This document shows positions 13,301 to 25,250 of a stretch of 64,000 nucleotides of DNA, one piece after another; position 1 is the stretch's first letter; each line of letters opens with the position of its first letter. A program made the position numbers and the translations under genes. The notes under the pieces are model-generated. The model saw only the letters and a program-made list of their open reading frames with translations, had not been told where the DNA came from and did no database searches. This stretch comes from Puntigrus tetrazona (taxonomy: Eukaryota > Chordata > Actinopteri > Cypriniformes > Cyprinidae). The stretch covers positions 16,314,039-16,378,038 of the forward strand of contig NC_056707.1 in assembly GCF_018831695.1 (NCBI RefSeq). The letters are read 5' to 3'.

Positions 13301-15229
13301 CCAGACTACGCCTTTATTTCAGATCTTCAAACATACATACAGTCTTGTTGGATCCTCTGCTTTTGGTGTACCTGGCTAGTTTTCACTACAGCTGTGGGCA
13401 TCTAGCATGGGGAGGTCAAAATGAATCTACAAATGAATGGGACCTGCTTTTTGGACCAAGTTGTCAATAGTTATATTCACTATAAAGATCAGTTCTAAAA
13501 CTATCCACTCATAGGTGTGGTGATATTCTTCTTCATTTTGTGCTTGATGCTGGTCAGCTATAGCCTGCTGGTTCTCCATCTGCAAAAGATAAGGGAGTGA
13601 AGTCTAGTAGGTGCCAGATTTGGGCCTGGAGGAGGTCTGAAGGTTAGCAAGGAGAAAGATCCTGGCCTCGGTCATAATGTTTTGCCACTCTGCTTCCTAC
13701 CCTACCATGTGCAAAGGATCATCTTATTAACATCCAGAGCATAAAAACTGTCAGAAGGAGTGCAGGATTAAAACGAGCACCATCTTCATTGTAGCTCTCA
13801 GCTGCTGCCTGCATCCTGCCCTCCAGCTGGTGTTTCTGGTTGCGTTGTTGTCGGGCCAATCGCAAGCAAGGAGTCAAACCAAAGACTGAGATCTCAAGAC
13901 CCTGGACACACCTCAAATACATACTATAAATGTGACAGAACATGCTGAAGAAGTCAAATAAAAATGAAACCAACAAGCAACATCAAAATATTGGGAAATT
14001 AGAATAAAATTGATGTACCTTTGCATTTCCTGTGTGATACAAGCAGGAAGCTGTGAAGCATGCTAACCTCAGGGAACTGTTTGCATGTATTACTGTTCAC
14101 CAAAAGCAACACTTAACGGCCAGTGTATAAGGTAGTGTGTGGCAGCTCAGCATATAGTACATACCACAACAGTGCTTAAAGAATGTGTTGGATATTAATG
14201 CCAACTAAACTTAAAGGCTTTGCATTAATGTTTTCGATCTACTTTTGTATCTATTAACTTATAGTATTAAATGTTGCACCAACATATCTTTGCACAGTCA
14301 GTTTTCATTCACTGCAGTTCTCACATGACAAACTCAACACATTCTGGAACACATCATTTGGTTAACTTTTCTAGGGTTATAACAGTTGTAAAGGCTGTTT
14401 GGTGTGGCTGGGTCTTACTAAATGATGTTTATATCCTCAGTGCAAGGTTAAAGATCCCTCACAACACTGGATGTCTGATATGTGTAGGTCATTGATTGAG
14501 TAAAAGATTGTTTTTGGAAGGGATTTTTGGAAGAAAAAGAAAGAGTATGTCTTTTTGTATCTGGAATCATTTATTATTTTATAGGCTAATCTGTTGAAGG
14601 TCTTGGTGCATATCATACGGTGAAAAATAGCTCTGAACCACATTCAGGTATTGTATGTGTGCTAAAACTACAACAAATTATATATACTTATATAATCATA
14701 AAATTTTAAATATAAAATCTAATCCCAGAAATCGTCAATATATGCGTTAGGCTGATTCTAGCATTTCTTTTGTACAGTACTTAAAATTGCAATGTGTCAA
14801 ATAAACCACAAGAGGTCGTGAGCAGACAATTCTAAGTCCTTGACAGGTATCCTAGCAATAAAGAAAAGGAAAGACCAGTTTACAATAAAGCTCAGCTTTA
14901 GGTAAAAATATACAAAAAGCAGATATGTTACAAAAAAGCGTTATTGAAAAGAAACCAGAAGATTTTTGCAAAAAAGACTACATCGTACTGGAATGTCAGA
15001 TCCAAAAAACACTTCTGCATGTGCCTATTATTTTAACTATTCTATAAAAATTTGTTTAAGCTACTTTGTGAAGCAATGGTAACAAAAAGCACCTTTCACA
15101 GTTTCACAGCAGTTCTACTATGAAAGCCAAGTGCTTCTGTGAAAGGAACCTTGCAAAAGAGAACTAAGCTTATCATTACTTATGCTCAGATGTCACTTCC
15201 TTTAGACAGCCAGTCTAGGGAGGCGGTCC
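10337..15229. other. Noncoding stretch upstream of gpr82
   Basis: AT-rich intronic sequence. A fragment of the dispersed repeat also seen at 18500, 36020 and 51140 occurs at about 11990-12050. Between 12990 and 13976 the minus strand holds several short coding-like segments of no identified family (see findings). GPR34, the usual neighbour of GPR82 in mammals, was not recognised here. Confidence 0.5.
11990..12050 (+). repeat. Short fragment of a dispersed fish repeat
   Basis: AACAGCATTTATTTGAAAC, AGAAATGTTCT and TAACACTACAAATTTCT reproduce the word order of an internal part of the repeat whose other parts are at 18500-18622, 36020-36115 and 51140-51465. Confidence 0.5.
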
Positions 15230-15286
15230 AAAGCAAAGCAATTTACAGATGGGTTTTTACATACATCAGTGACTGCATTTACAGAG
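15230..15286 (+). other. gpr82: Probable 5' noncoding exon of gpr82 (3' end only)
   Basis: The sequence ACAGAG followed by GTAAGT at 15287 is a near-ideal splice donor. A good acceptor (polypyrimidine tract then CCTCAG) ends at 16106, just before the receptor ATG. An 820-base intron would join a noncoding leader to the single coding exon, a common arrangement for P2Y-like receptors. The left boundary is not determined; 15230 is nominal. Confidence 0.45.
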
Positions 15287-15418
15287 GTAAGTGTATTACA
15301 TTGCCTATATCACTCATTATATTCTTACTCTGATATTGCTACTGACAAATAAGTAATTTACAATTAAAACTCTCTAAAATATATGTGTAATATATATATG
15401 CACATATTGTATATTGTG

Positions 15419-15444
15419 TGTATGTGTGTATGTATGTATGTATG

Positions 15445-15514
<70 letters not shown>

Positions 15515-15533
15515 CACACACACACACACACAT
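15419..15533. repeat. Palindromic compound microsatellite (TG)(TATG)(TA)n(CA)n
   Basis: A TGTGTATG/TATG block is followed by about 30 TA units and then by CATACACACA, so the whole tract is nearly its own reverse complement and could extrude a cruciform. It lies in the proposed 5' intron of gpr82. Confidence 0.95.
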
Positions 15534-16109
15534 ATTTTTAAGAGTGTTCTACTTTTAATTTTAAATGACTCCTATGAACTGAATACAAATTTATAGCACA
15601 ATTCAGTAATGAAAAGTCCACATATCTTTAACTTTATAAATCATATATAAAGATAAAGGTAAGAAAAAGACTTTAACATTTTTTTTGCTGAAATGTCTTT
15701 TATGAAATGCTGTAAAAACACTTTACTGCTGAAAAGTATGTAATAACTACAGAATATCTGCTAACATTATATATAGCTATATATATTTACTTTTTAAAAC
15801 TTAAAGTCATGTTATATTTTCTCCAGAGAAATCAACTATGTTAACAAAAAAAGAAAACATGGTTTATTGGGAAAGTGGTTTATGAGCTTCTCCAATTGAG
15901 GTAAACTATTTCAGTAATGTAAGTGATATCTAAAGTTACTTCTGTAAACAAAGAAAAAAGAAACCTGAGGTTTTCATTAGAATATAAGTTTCACTGTATG
16001 TACTAACAGTAAACCCTTAGTTTAAAGTCAAATCTTATAATGTATAGCAAGTCTGACAACTAATTTTTAACTGCTATATAACCTTTTCAATTGTTTCTTT
16101 CCTCAGCTA

Positions 16110-17238
16110 ATGGGAATCTTTTTCGAAGAAGCTAAATGGCAAGCAGATTCACATGCTGAATCTAACCTGTGCCAAACGTCCACTACAAATGTAGTTCTGC
16201 CCATTATCTACACCATTTTGTCTATCACCGGCCTGCCAGGGAATGCTATTTCTGTCTGGGTGTTCATACGTAAAATTGCCATCAAAACGTCCACTCACAT
16301 CTACCTGATAAATCTAGGGATCTCAAACTTGTTGCTCTGCCTCACCATGCCATTCCAGGCGACATACTACTCACTTGGGACCAAATGGCACAAACACGAC
16401 GCCATGTGCCAAACAGCAATAAATGGTCTAACTCCAGTGATCCACATCAACATCTGCATTGGGGTGATGATATTGAGCTGGGTGGCGCTCAGTCGCTTCG
16501 CCTCTCTGATTCAACACTCCCATGCTGATCGTCCCAAGCCGTGGCTTAAAGTTCTACCAGGTGCCTTCCTCTGTCGAAAAAAACATGCGAAACTGGCCTA
16601 TGCGATGTGCGTACGCCACTTGGGTCATCGTAGCCATATCGGCCACATCCTTTGTGGTGCTGTACTCAATCAGGGAGGCTAAGAACGTGGATGGCAGCAA
16701 CAGGGATGAAGTGTGTTACAGCGTAGGAGTGGAGGTTGGCGGGGAAGGATCTCAAGTCTTTGCGTTAGTGGCAGTTTCACTTTTTCTTTGTCTTCTTCCT
16801 GTTGGTCTTATGCGCTTACATGGCAGTGATCAGGCACATCTGGAGGTCAAGGAGAAGAGCGGTCATCTCAGACAGCCAGCGAGTCTACGCAAGAGTGTTT
16901 CGGAATATTGTTGTCATTATGGTGGTGCTGGTGGTCTGCCTCCTGCGCACGACCACATCTACAAAGCCATCTTCGTTCATATCGTCAATGAACAGTCTTT
17001 GCCCGCATCACCTCCCAGAGACGCTTGCCATCCACTGTCCGTGTACGTGGAGGTGAAGAGCATCCTGCTCTGCTTAGCAACTCTGCGATGTAGCACAGAC
17101 CCCATCATGTACTTCCTGCTGGACAAGACGTTCCGTAAGCATACTCTTAGCCTGTTGAGATTACGTGCTAGCAAAAATGACAGTCAATCATCAAAGTCTA
17201 ACATGGGACAGATATCTCAGGCAAGTGCGTGTCTTTAA
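16110..17238 (+). pseudogene. gpr82: GPR82-like orphan G-protein-coupled receptor, frame broken three times
   Basis: A single coding exon for a rhodopsin-family seven-helix receptor at the plasma membrane, with no established ligand. The first frame (16110 to about 16610) starts at an ATG four bases after a CCTCAG acceptor and carries TM1 (LPIIYTILSITGLPGN), KTSTHIYLINL, TM2, the TM3 region and LSWVALSRFASLIQ. The frame then changes near 16612 (TWVIVAISATSFVVLYSIRE, TM4, then extracellular loop 2 with a cysteine), near 16785 (LVLCAYMAVIRHIW, TM5 end, and NIVVIMVVLVVCLL, TM6) and near 16945 back to HIYKAIFVHIV and TM7 with STDPIMYFLLDKTFRK. KTSTHIYL, LSW(V)A(L)SR and STDPI--LLLDKTF-K are close to mammalian GPR82, and location inside CASK on the opposite strand agrees. 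Joined length would be about 376 residues, near the family size. The breaks are single-base-class changes, one in a T run, so sequencing error is a real alternative to pseudogenisation. The stop TAA is at 17236-17238. Confidence 0.85.
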
Positions 17239-17368
17239 ACATTGCTTGAGAGAGGAAACTGTACACGAAACAAAAGGAGTCTCATTTTGAACGATGTTCC
17301 CTTACAGGAAAATGTTGTGTGGACGCACACAAGCATAGAAAAGTAAGAAACTTCCTGAACTAGATCTA

Positions 17369-17374
17369 AATAAA
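17369..17374 (+). terminator. Candidate polyadenylation signal AATAAA for gpr82
   Basis: AATAAA occurs 131 bases after the gpr82 stop codon, at a suitable distance for a short 3' UTR. AATAAA is common in this AT-rich sequence, so this is only a plausible site. Confidence 0.35.
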
Positions 17375-18499
17375 AGGGCATCTCTTTATATTGGATAACT
17401 TCCGCATGTCCATTGTTCTTTAGTATGGATGTTATGCTGTGAGAACTTTTGTGAAATGACAGCGCTAAGAAGTGCTTTATAAAAGAGGATATGAGGAGAG
17501 GCGCACAGTAGAACCCAATGCAAACAAGTATTTTGCAAGTTGCAATTTCCTTTAAAATAACAAAGTGTTTTGAAAATCTGCTACAAGTCAGACTGATGCT
17601 TCCATTCTCATGCCACATTAAATCGCAAAAGTACTTTGTGTAGCTTTAAATAGATAATTGTGTCATCATTTATTCATTTTCCTGTCATTCTAAACATCAA
17701 TTCTGTAGCCTTAGTTTTTATGCATTCAGTCTTCTTCCAATCCCAAACCAATGACACCAATTCTTACTGTAATAGTGCCTGTAATACATTTATAATCTAT
17801 AGAAGAAAAGATGTTGCTACATTTTTTATGTGAACTATACCACTGATGTGTTTTCTCACACATTTACAGCATGCATAATTAGTTTTACTTTTTAATAACT
17901 ATTCAGGTTGTTTTTCAAACATATGCTATTGTTACAGTTCTCATGAGGGCTGCTTGCTGCTTTTTTTAGTACATTACATTTAGCCACTCTTCCGTTTCTA
18001 TTTGCATGCTGGTCACTGTGGTAAATGCGATGAGCTTTCCATCATTGTAGATGTGTAAACAAAGCATGCGTGCACTTGCAAATGGTGCTTTTATTTTTTG
18101 CAGCGCACACATACTCACGAGTGTGTCACAGGTAATGATGCATGATGGAGCAGGTATCCATCTACGTTTCTAATGAAAGCGGCATTAAAGGTCATTACTT
18201 TACAGACAGTAAATATTAGATCCTGTCAGGGGTTTCAATATGGGCATCATTACTCTATAAAATAGAAAGATTATAGTTACCTATTTTGCTTTTGCACCGT
18301 CATTCTAATCTCAGGCAGATAGCTAGCTCCATAAAGCCATTTTACATGAATACAGTCAGTCTAATTAAAAGGCAAACCTGAGTCTCAGTGTAAGCAGACA
18401 GAAAAGTTGTATATGCCAAATATACAAACCAATTTGCAGAGAACAATATGAACGTATCAGTAAATCATAAAAGTGAAATCTTTCTTCCTTGATGAATAA

Positions 18500-18622
18500 T
18501 GTTCAAAGAGCACAATATATTAAAAATAGAAATTGTCTGTAACATTATACGTCTTTGTTACTTTGAGCAACGTAATGCATCCTTTCAGCATAAATTTCTT
18601 TCAAAAATGCAAAAAAATTACA
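18500..18622 (+). repeat. Fragment of a dispersed fish repeat (internal to 3' part)
   Basis: AATAGAAATTGTCTGTAAC, ATTATACGTCTTTGTTAC, GTAATGCATCCTTTCAGC and AATTTCTTTCAAAAATGC follow each other as in the copies at 36020-36115 and 51140-51465. Confidence 0.6.
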
Positions 18623-19192
18623 GGTGACAGGAGAAAATTATGATTCACAGACCTTTGTCATCAAGATCATCTTTGTTCTAATAAGATCTGATTGCCCTGA
18701 GGCTGGTGATGGTAGATTAGCATTTTTCTGAGACGAATGCAAATGCTTAATTTTCTCTTGCAAATCACACATTCAGTATAAATACAGACACATAACACAC
18801 GAAAAATCCACAATACGGATACTACTCGTAACTTTGTGTTTGCATTTATTGAACACAGATGAGACATACAGTAAGATTCAGCGATTGTCTGATCAATGGC
18901 AAATATTTTGGGAGTCAATAATATTTTGCGCAGTAAATATAAATGTAGCAAATGTTTTTGTTTTCATGTTTAACTTTTAACAAATTAACATACTGAAAAT
19001 AAAGATTTTTTAAAAACCTATGCACTTTTCCTCAGCGCAAGTAACTGTCCTGTCTTTAACATTTTCATTAATTGCAAAACTGATTGCAAAACTGGAGTTT
19101 TTCAATGGTGTGAAAACCGCTTAAGATATGTCAACGATATAAAAGGGTTTTGGTCAGCAGACATCTAAAGCACTAGACAGCACTGAACTTAC

Positions 19193-19265
19193 CTTCACAT
19201 CCCGGTGAATGATGTTGTTGTCATGGCAGTACCGCAAAGCCTCTAGGATCTGTCTCATGTAGTGA
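19193..19265 (-). CDS. cask: CASK coding exon 5 (HRD catalytic loop)
   Basis: Minus-strand exon of 73 bases with a TTTTTAG acceptor and a GTAAGT donor. One base completes serine, followed by 24 whole codons beginning HYMRQILEALRYCHDNN and ending IIHRDVK. HRDVK is the catalytic-loop motif, with the aspartate and the lysine two residues later present (about residues 141 and 143). CASK is known as an atypical kinase because the next exon carries GFG where active kinases have DFG; that exon is not visible here. The exon ends in phase 0. Only 184 bases of intron separate it from exon 4. Downstream on this strand lies a long intron holding the oppositely oriented gpr82 locus. Confidence 0.97.
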
Positions 19266-19450
19266 CTAAAAAGAAGGAGAGCGAGAAAAGACAGAAACCA
19301 GTATTCATTTCAAACCTCATTGGCCTAGTTTACCTCAAGTGACTGTGATTAAAAAAGGTTACAATTTTTTTCTGTGTTTATCACTTTTAACAAAGAAATC
19401 TACAGCTTTAAGAAGTGCACAGGATCAGGAAATGGATTAAAGTGTTTTAC
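19266..19450 (-). other. cask: CASK intron 4
   Basis: 185-base intron with GTAAAA donor and TTTTTAG acceptor on the minus strand. Nothing else is seen in it. Confidence 0.9.
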
Positions 19451-19528
19451 CTGGCTACTGCCTCACTGTAAACAAAACCAGCGTCTGCTCTCTTCACGAT
19501 CTCAAAGCAGAGATCTGCTCCATCCATG
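19451..19528 (-). CDS. cask: CASK coding exon 4 (kinase hinge and helix D)
   Basis: Minus-strand exon of 78 bases between a CTTTCAG-like acceptor and a GTAAAA donor. The first base completes the phenylalanine codon begun in exon 3. Then follow MDGADLCFEIVKRADAGFVY and SEAVA, with two bases of a serine codon left for the next exon. This is the start of the kinase C-lobe, about residues 93-119 of CASK, and matches the vertebrate protein. Exons 3, 4 and 5 sit close together, as expected for this part of the gene. No frame break or unusual codon is seen. Confidence 0.97.
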
Positions 19529-20731
<1,203 letters not shown>

Positions 20732-21018
20732 TCAGGTTTATTAATAAAGCACGTCTTTTATAATACATATTGTTTCACTAAGGATTTTAATTTAGTTTAA
20801 TTTTGCACAAAATAATCAATTTTTTATCAAATTAAAAAACACTAATGCTAAATTTAAACAATGTAATATTATTTAGACATTAATTGACATTTATAAGCAC
20901 CTTATTTCACATCTGCATCTTTCATTATTAAAACTAGCTTATTTAGTAATTTTGCACAACTATAAAAATGTGCAAGACTGCACAAACAGACATTTGTGTG
21001 GATGACCGTGTATGCTTG

Positions 21019-21045
21019 CACACACACACACACACACACACACAC
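21019..21045. repeat. (CA)n microsatellite
   Basis: About 13 CA units. Confidence 0.96.
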
Positions 21046-22679
21046 TACACAGCTATCATACAGCCATTAGAAGACAGTAAAACAGTTGTTCACAAGCCGG
21101 ATAAGCTGTACACAAACCCGACCAAAAAATGTAAATAAATGCATGAATAATTCTGCATGTGTGAACCACAGTCTTATCATGCTGTGGGTTTCCTCAGAGC
21201 ATAGTCCACAGTTTAAAAGTCACACTTCCTTCTTCTTAAGTTCCACATAGACCGTTTGGTGCCATAAATGGAATGTGAGGGTCACATATATATTATGCTT
21301 AATTAAAAATAATCCAATAAAGCGCCAAAATGTACAAATGTACAAATGCACAGATCAATTAACGTATTCAAATATACCAAGCCATGCTGTTTAATCAATG
21401 CACAGACCAAGGAAATTACACAATGTGGCCCTTTAAAGACTTTCATACAACAAGGTTAATAAATGTCCTAAAATATACAATTATTTAATATTTTATGACA
21501 AGTCCTCTGGTCCCATTGAAAAATTCTGAGTAGGTTTTTGCCATTTCTATAATAGACAAATTAATTATTTCTTGTGAAACATTTTATTTAAAACCAATTC
21601 CATTATCAAACACTTGGAGAGGCTGTGGAGCTAAAAAAAAAGCATCAAATAAAAGACTAACCTATGCTTTGCGCCACAGTGAAATTGGCATATTATCAGA
21701 GACAGCTTTATAATTTTTTTTTTTTTTTATGGTAAAGTTAAAACGTCAATGTACTCTAGCTCAACCATCATGAAACGAACAGCTTTGCTTAAAATAGAAA
21801 GGGCAGATAAAACAGGAAATGTGCTCTTCAGAGTGTTGGACTCATACTAACCACAAAAATCATTACCATAAAATGCATCACAACATAAGCAGGCATTAGC
21901 TCCTTGCTCTTTCCTAAAACTAGTAAAAAAAAACCCCAAAACAAAACAAAAACTACTGAACATATGCACTACCTCCCTAGCAGAAAGTCCTCCCTCTTTT
22001 CCTGACTCGTTTCATCAGTTGTGACCCAGTTGGCAGGAGCAGGGAAATACCTCTTACTATACAGTATATCATTGCAGATTACAGCGAAGCTACACGGACT
22101 GAAAAAGACGCGTACAGTACAACACTGTCAGATGTGTGAGGTCAGCTTATTGCGGTGCAACGGAAACTACAGTTATCAACCCAAGTTCCCCTCGCTGCAA
22201 AACTTCAGTTGATAGATGTTCTGTGTTTATGTTTGACATGCTAGCATTTAAACCAACATCTGCTCAGTTGAACCTCTTCTCTGTCAGTGAGAACAAAAAG
22301 TAATAGTAGCCTATCCAAGAGAGCGAACATCAATCAGACCGACCGGCCCAGATGCTTGTTACTGATAAGCCATAAACCAGACACTCCCCTGAGTGATTTA
22401 TGCAGACTACTCCATGGATCTTCTTTATCTAAACCACCACTCTCAAACACTGCAGATGAGATTTTAAGTTATGGGAGCCAATGGAGCAAAAGCACTTTAA
22501 ACTGGGAAAAAATAAGGCCCATAATAAAAACCATAAAATAAAGTGTTTTTATGAGCCTTGACATTAACTATGATCCACTAATGTTTGACTAACAGACATT
22601 TTATCTTTAACTTAAACGGTTTAGCTTGCAAATTTACCAAATACCAAAATGTCAGACCAAGCAACATTTATCCAGATCA

Positions 22680-22720
22680 TACATTACCGTTCAAAAGCGT
22701 AGGTTGAGTAGAATAACAGT
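22680..22720 (-). repeat. Terminal fragment of a dispersed fish repeat, reverse orientation
   Basis: ATTACCGTTCAAAAGCGTAG is the reverse complement, with mismatches, of the CAAACTTTTGAACAGTGG end seen at about 36095-36113. Confidence 0.5.
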
Positions 22721-23773
22721 AAACATTTCAATCAGATTAAACTGCTCAAAATATATAATTATAATGTTATAAACAGTTTATTAAACTAATGCTGTGGCAG
22801 TTCAGCCCAGTTGGTTCTACGATTTAATTTGTATTGAAGCTAAACAATACGTTGAATTTATTCAGCTACAAATAGCTGAATGGAACAGGTCATCGTGTAG
22901 CACCTCTTCTGTCTGCTCCAGATGTTTGAAGGTGGAGTGCTTAGGGAATTATGGGAGAATCTGGGACACTCGTGAAGAGAAGACGAGGTGCAATCTGAGA
23001 TGCAGCTTGATTATCTGTGCAAGAAAATCTTTGAAATGAGAGGGTGAGATTTACTCACAGAGAAGAGGCAGTTTGGCTTGGATGTTTGGCATAACATTCC
23101 CACACAGTCTGGACACTCGCTACTCTCCATCTCTATCCAGCTTCCTCTTACAGAGTCTACCCCTGGGACATTCCCACGAGTATCTATGAGTGTCTACAAG
23201 GAGCCAAATTTTTCACATCACACTCCACGGCACATTACATATGACACTCTTGGTGAAGCACAGAAGATTTTACGGGTTATCTGGTGATAGTTAACTAAGC
23301 TGCCGGAATTTTTCAGTGTAATAAACCATGTCGACTGGCTCCAGCAGTAAGGAGAGCAGGAGCCAAGCCGACGGCAGATGTCCAGTACCTGAACGATCCC
23401 GCTCGTCTTCTCTGACAGATAAACACAAGCACAGACACACTGCTGACCTTCTGCTGTCCCCATGGACTCTGACACACTCTATCTTCCACTATGCACTCGG
23501 TGTCTGAGCATGTGTGTTGAAGAGATGGGCAGTACATCTGGTCAGAGCTATGGTCTAGTAATGCCCTGATGCATTGAACCATAGTGCAAGAAGAATAAAT
23601 ATCAGGATCTTAACTTCCTCCTGTTCCTGCTTCCTATAATTTTCACTACATTGTACAAACAATAATTTAGTGGTTAATCAATAAATCTTTTTTTTTTAAA
23701 TGCTGAAATGAAGCTGATACGTGTTTATATGACTTGATTGAGTAATGCTATTATAATAAACTAAATAAAATAT

Positions 23774-24110
23774 AGCCGCAAGCAGTGATGAGGGCCTCGC
23801 CATAAATGAATCGCCCCAAACACGGGCAAACCGTAAGAGATTTCAAAAATCCCTTCACAATTGAGCGTACCAAATGCCTTGTGATCATTTTCACAGAATT
23901 TAGTGGCTATGGTTTGGAAGTCTTCATGACGAGCATATCAAATTCCACAGAATGCGCTTTTAAACAACCTTGAATAGCCGACTTCCTGTTGGGTGGAGCT
24001 ATGACCATAAAGTGGCTACAGTGTAGAGTTTCATATGAATATGTGCAAGTATGTGTGAATTTATACAGCCGGTTTTCTGGCTAAGTTAGGTTTTCGAGCA
24101 TGTTAAGGCC
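23774..24110. repeat. Unclassified dispersed repeat, likely cyprinid-wide
   Basis: Starts at ATATAGCCGCAAGCAGTGAT and runs through GCCTTGTGATCATTTTC, TTTAGTGGCTATGGTTTGG, GTCTTCATGACGAGCATATC and CACAGAATGCGCTTTTAAAC. I recall this ordered text from many cyprinid loci. I cannot assign a class or exact ends. Confidence 0.45.
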
Positions 24111-24244
24111 AGTAAAAGCCCCTGAATAGTAAATAATAAAAACAAATTATAAATAAAAATATATACTCATATAAATATATAAATAAAAATATAGATGATA
24201 ACAATAGTCCTTAGAAAAAGCTCAGCCTCTTAATAAATAAATTA

Positions 24245-24420
24245 TTGCTGTCAAACGATAAATCACGATTAATCGCATCCAAAATAAAAGTTTGTGTTTG
24301 CATAATATATGATTATATATTACCGAGTACTGGGTATATTTATTATGTATATATAAAGACACACACATACAGTGCATGTCTTGAAATTTATTTTGGATGC
24401 GGTTAATTGTTTGGCAGCAC
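24245..24420. mobile_element. hAT-like nonautonomous element (MITE) with inverted ends
   Basis: The left end (GCTGTCAAACGATAAATC, ATTAATCGCATCCAAAATAAA) and the right end read in reverse (GTGCTGCCAAACAATTAACC, GCATCCAAAATAAA) are inverted repeats of about 35 bases with mismatches. The centre is AT-rich with TATATAAAGACACACACATAC-like text. No protein is encoded. A clean 8-base target duplication was not seen, as expected for an old copy. Confidence 0.75.
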
Positions 24421-25186
24421 TAAAATCAATAAATTAAAAGCAAGAGACATAATAGTAACCATCCAGTCATACGTTGACCATTCCCTACAATAAACACTGG
24501 GTTATAATAATTACACATGCAGCATGGACTGAATAAAATAAAATTCAATGAAATGTCATTTGCTTGCACTGTAAGGAAGAATGCAGCTATATTATTCACC
24601 CCTTATACAACATAAGGGTGAATAATTGATTACATTTTCTTTCTTGGGGATCCACTGTTTTATTATGCATTATCATTTTGCAGTCATGTCACATGCATAA
24701 AGCCACTTGAAGTGGGATGATGCAAAATCATGACACAGTTATGCTGAAATAGCTCCAATGCTTTGTGTGATATCCATTTAGGGCAAAGCACCCCATTTAT
24801 GCTAACAGCACAATTGTAACATTTGTAGTTAAATGTTTCACCTTCTAGTATGTGACACAGATCCATTCATGCCTGATGCTAAATATTTTTACAACGGTTT
24901 GTGTGTCAGAGATACTGTCTCATTCAGCTATTTTGGGGGTTTTCCATACACCAGGGAAAGATATGCTGCACATTAACCGTTTGAATGTTTTGGAGAATGT
25001 GTTTCTCTTTAACTGCATTAACATTTAATGTCCTCCTCCTGCAATATAGCACATTTGAGACACAGAGGCGCAGAGGAGAAATATGGAAACAATCTGTCAC
25101 CCTGACGCGGTAAATAAAGAGGACTGAGACGAACGCAAACAATCGGCCCATTTATAGAGCCAAGAATGAAAAAGATGAATACACAA

Positions 25187-25190
<4 letters not shown>

Positions 25191-25244
<54 letters not shown>
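25191..25244. repeat. (AT)n microsatellite
   Basis: About 27 AT units flanked by ACACAAACAC and GTATGTGG. Confidence 0.97.

Positions 25245-25250
<6 letters not shown>

Larger units (their letters stand above)
17239..19192. other. Noncoding stretch between gpr82 and CASK exon 5
   Basis: Contains the gpr82 3' flank and a repeat fragment at 18500-18622. A 127-codon minus frame at 17235-17618 shows no family signature. Confidence 0.6.

Noticed and set aside
15339..15596. Open frames of repeating Tyr-Ile and Cys-Val around the TA/TG microsatellite (also 25018-25348, 29519-29800, 50372-50641)
   Set aside because: They are translations of simple repeats, not genes.
17235..17618. 127-codon minus-strand frame in the gpr82 3' flank
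   Set aside because: Phe/Ser/Cys-rich without family features; probably chance.
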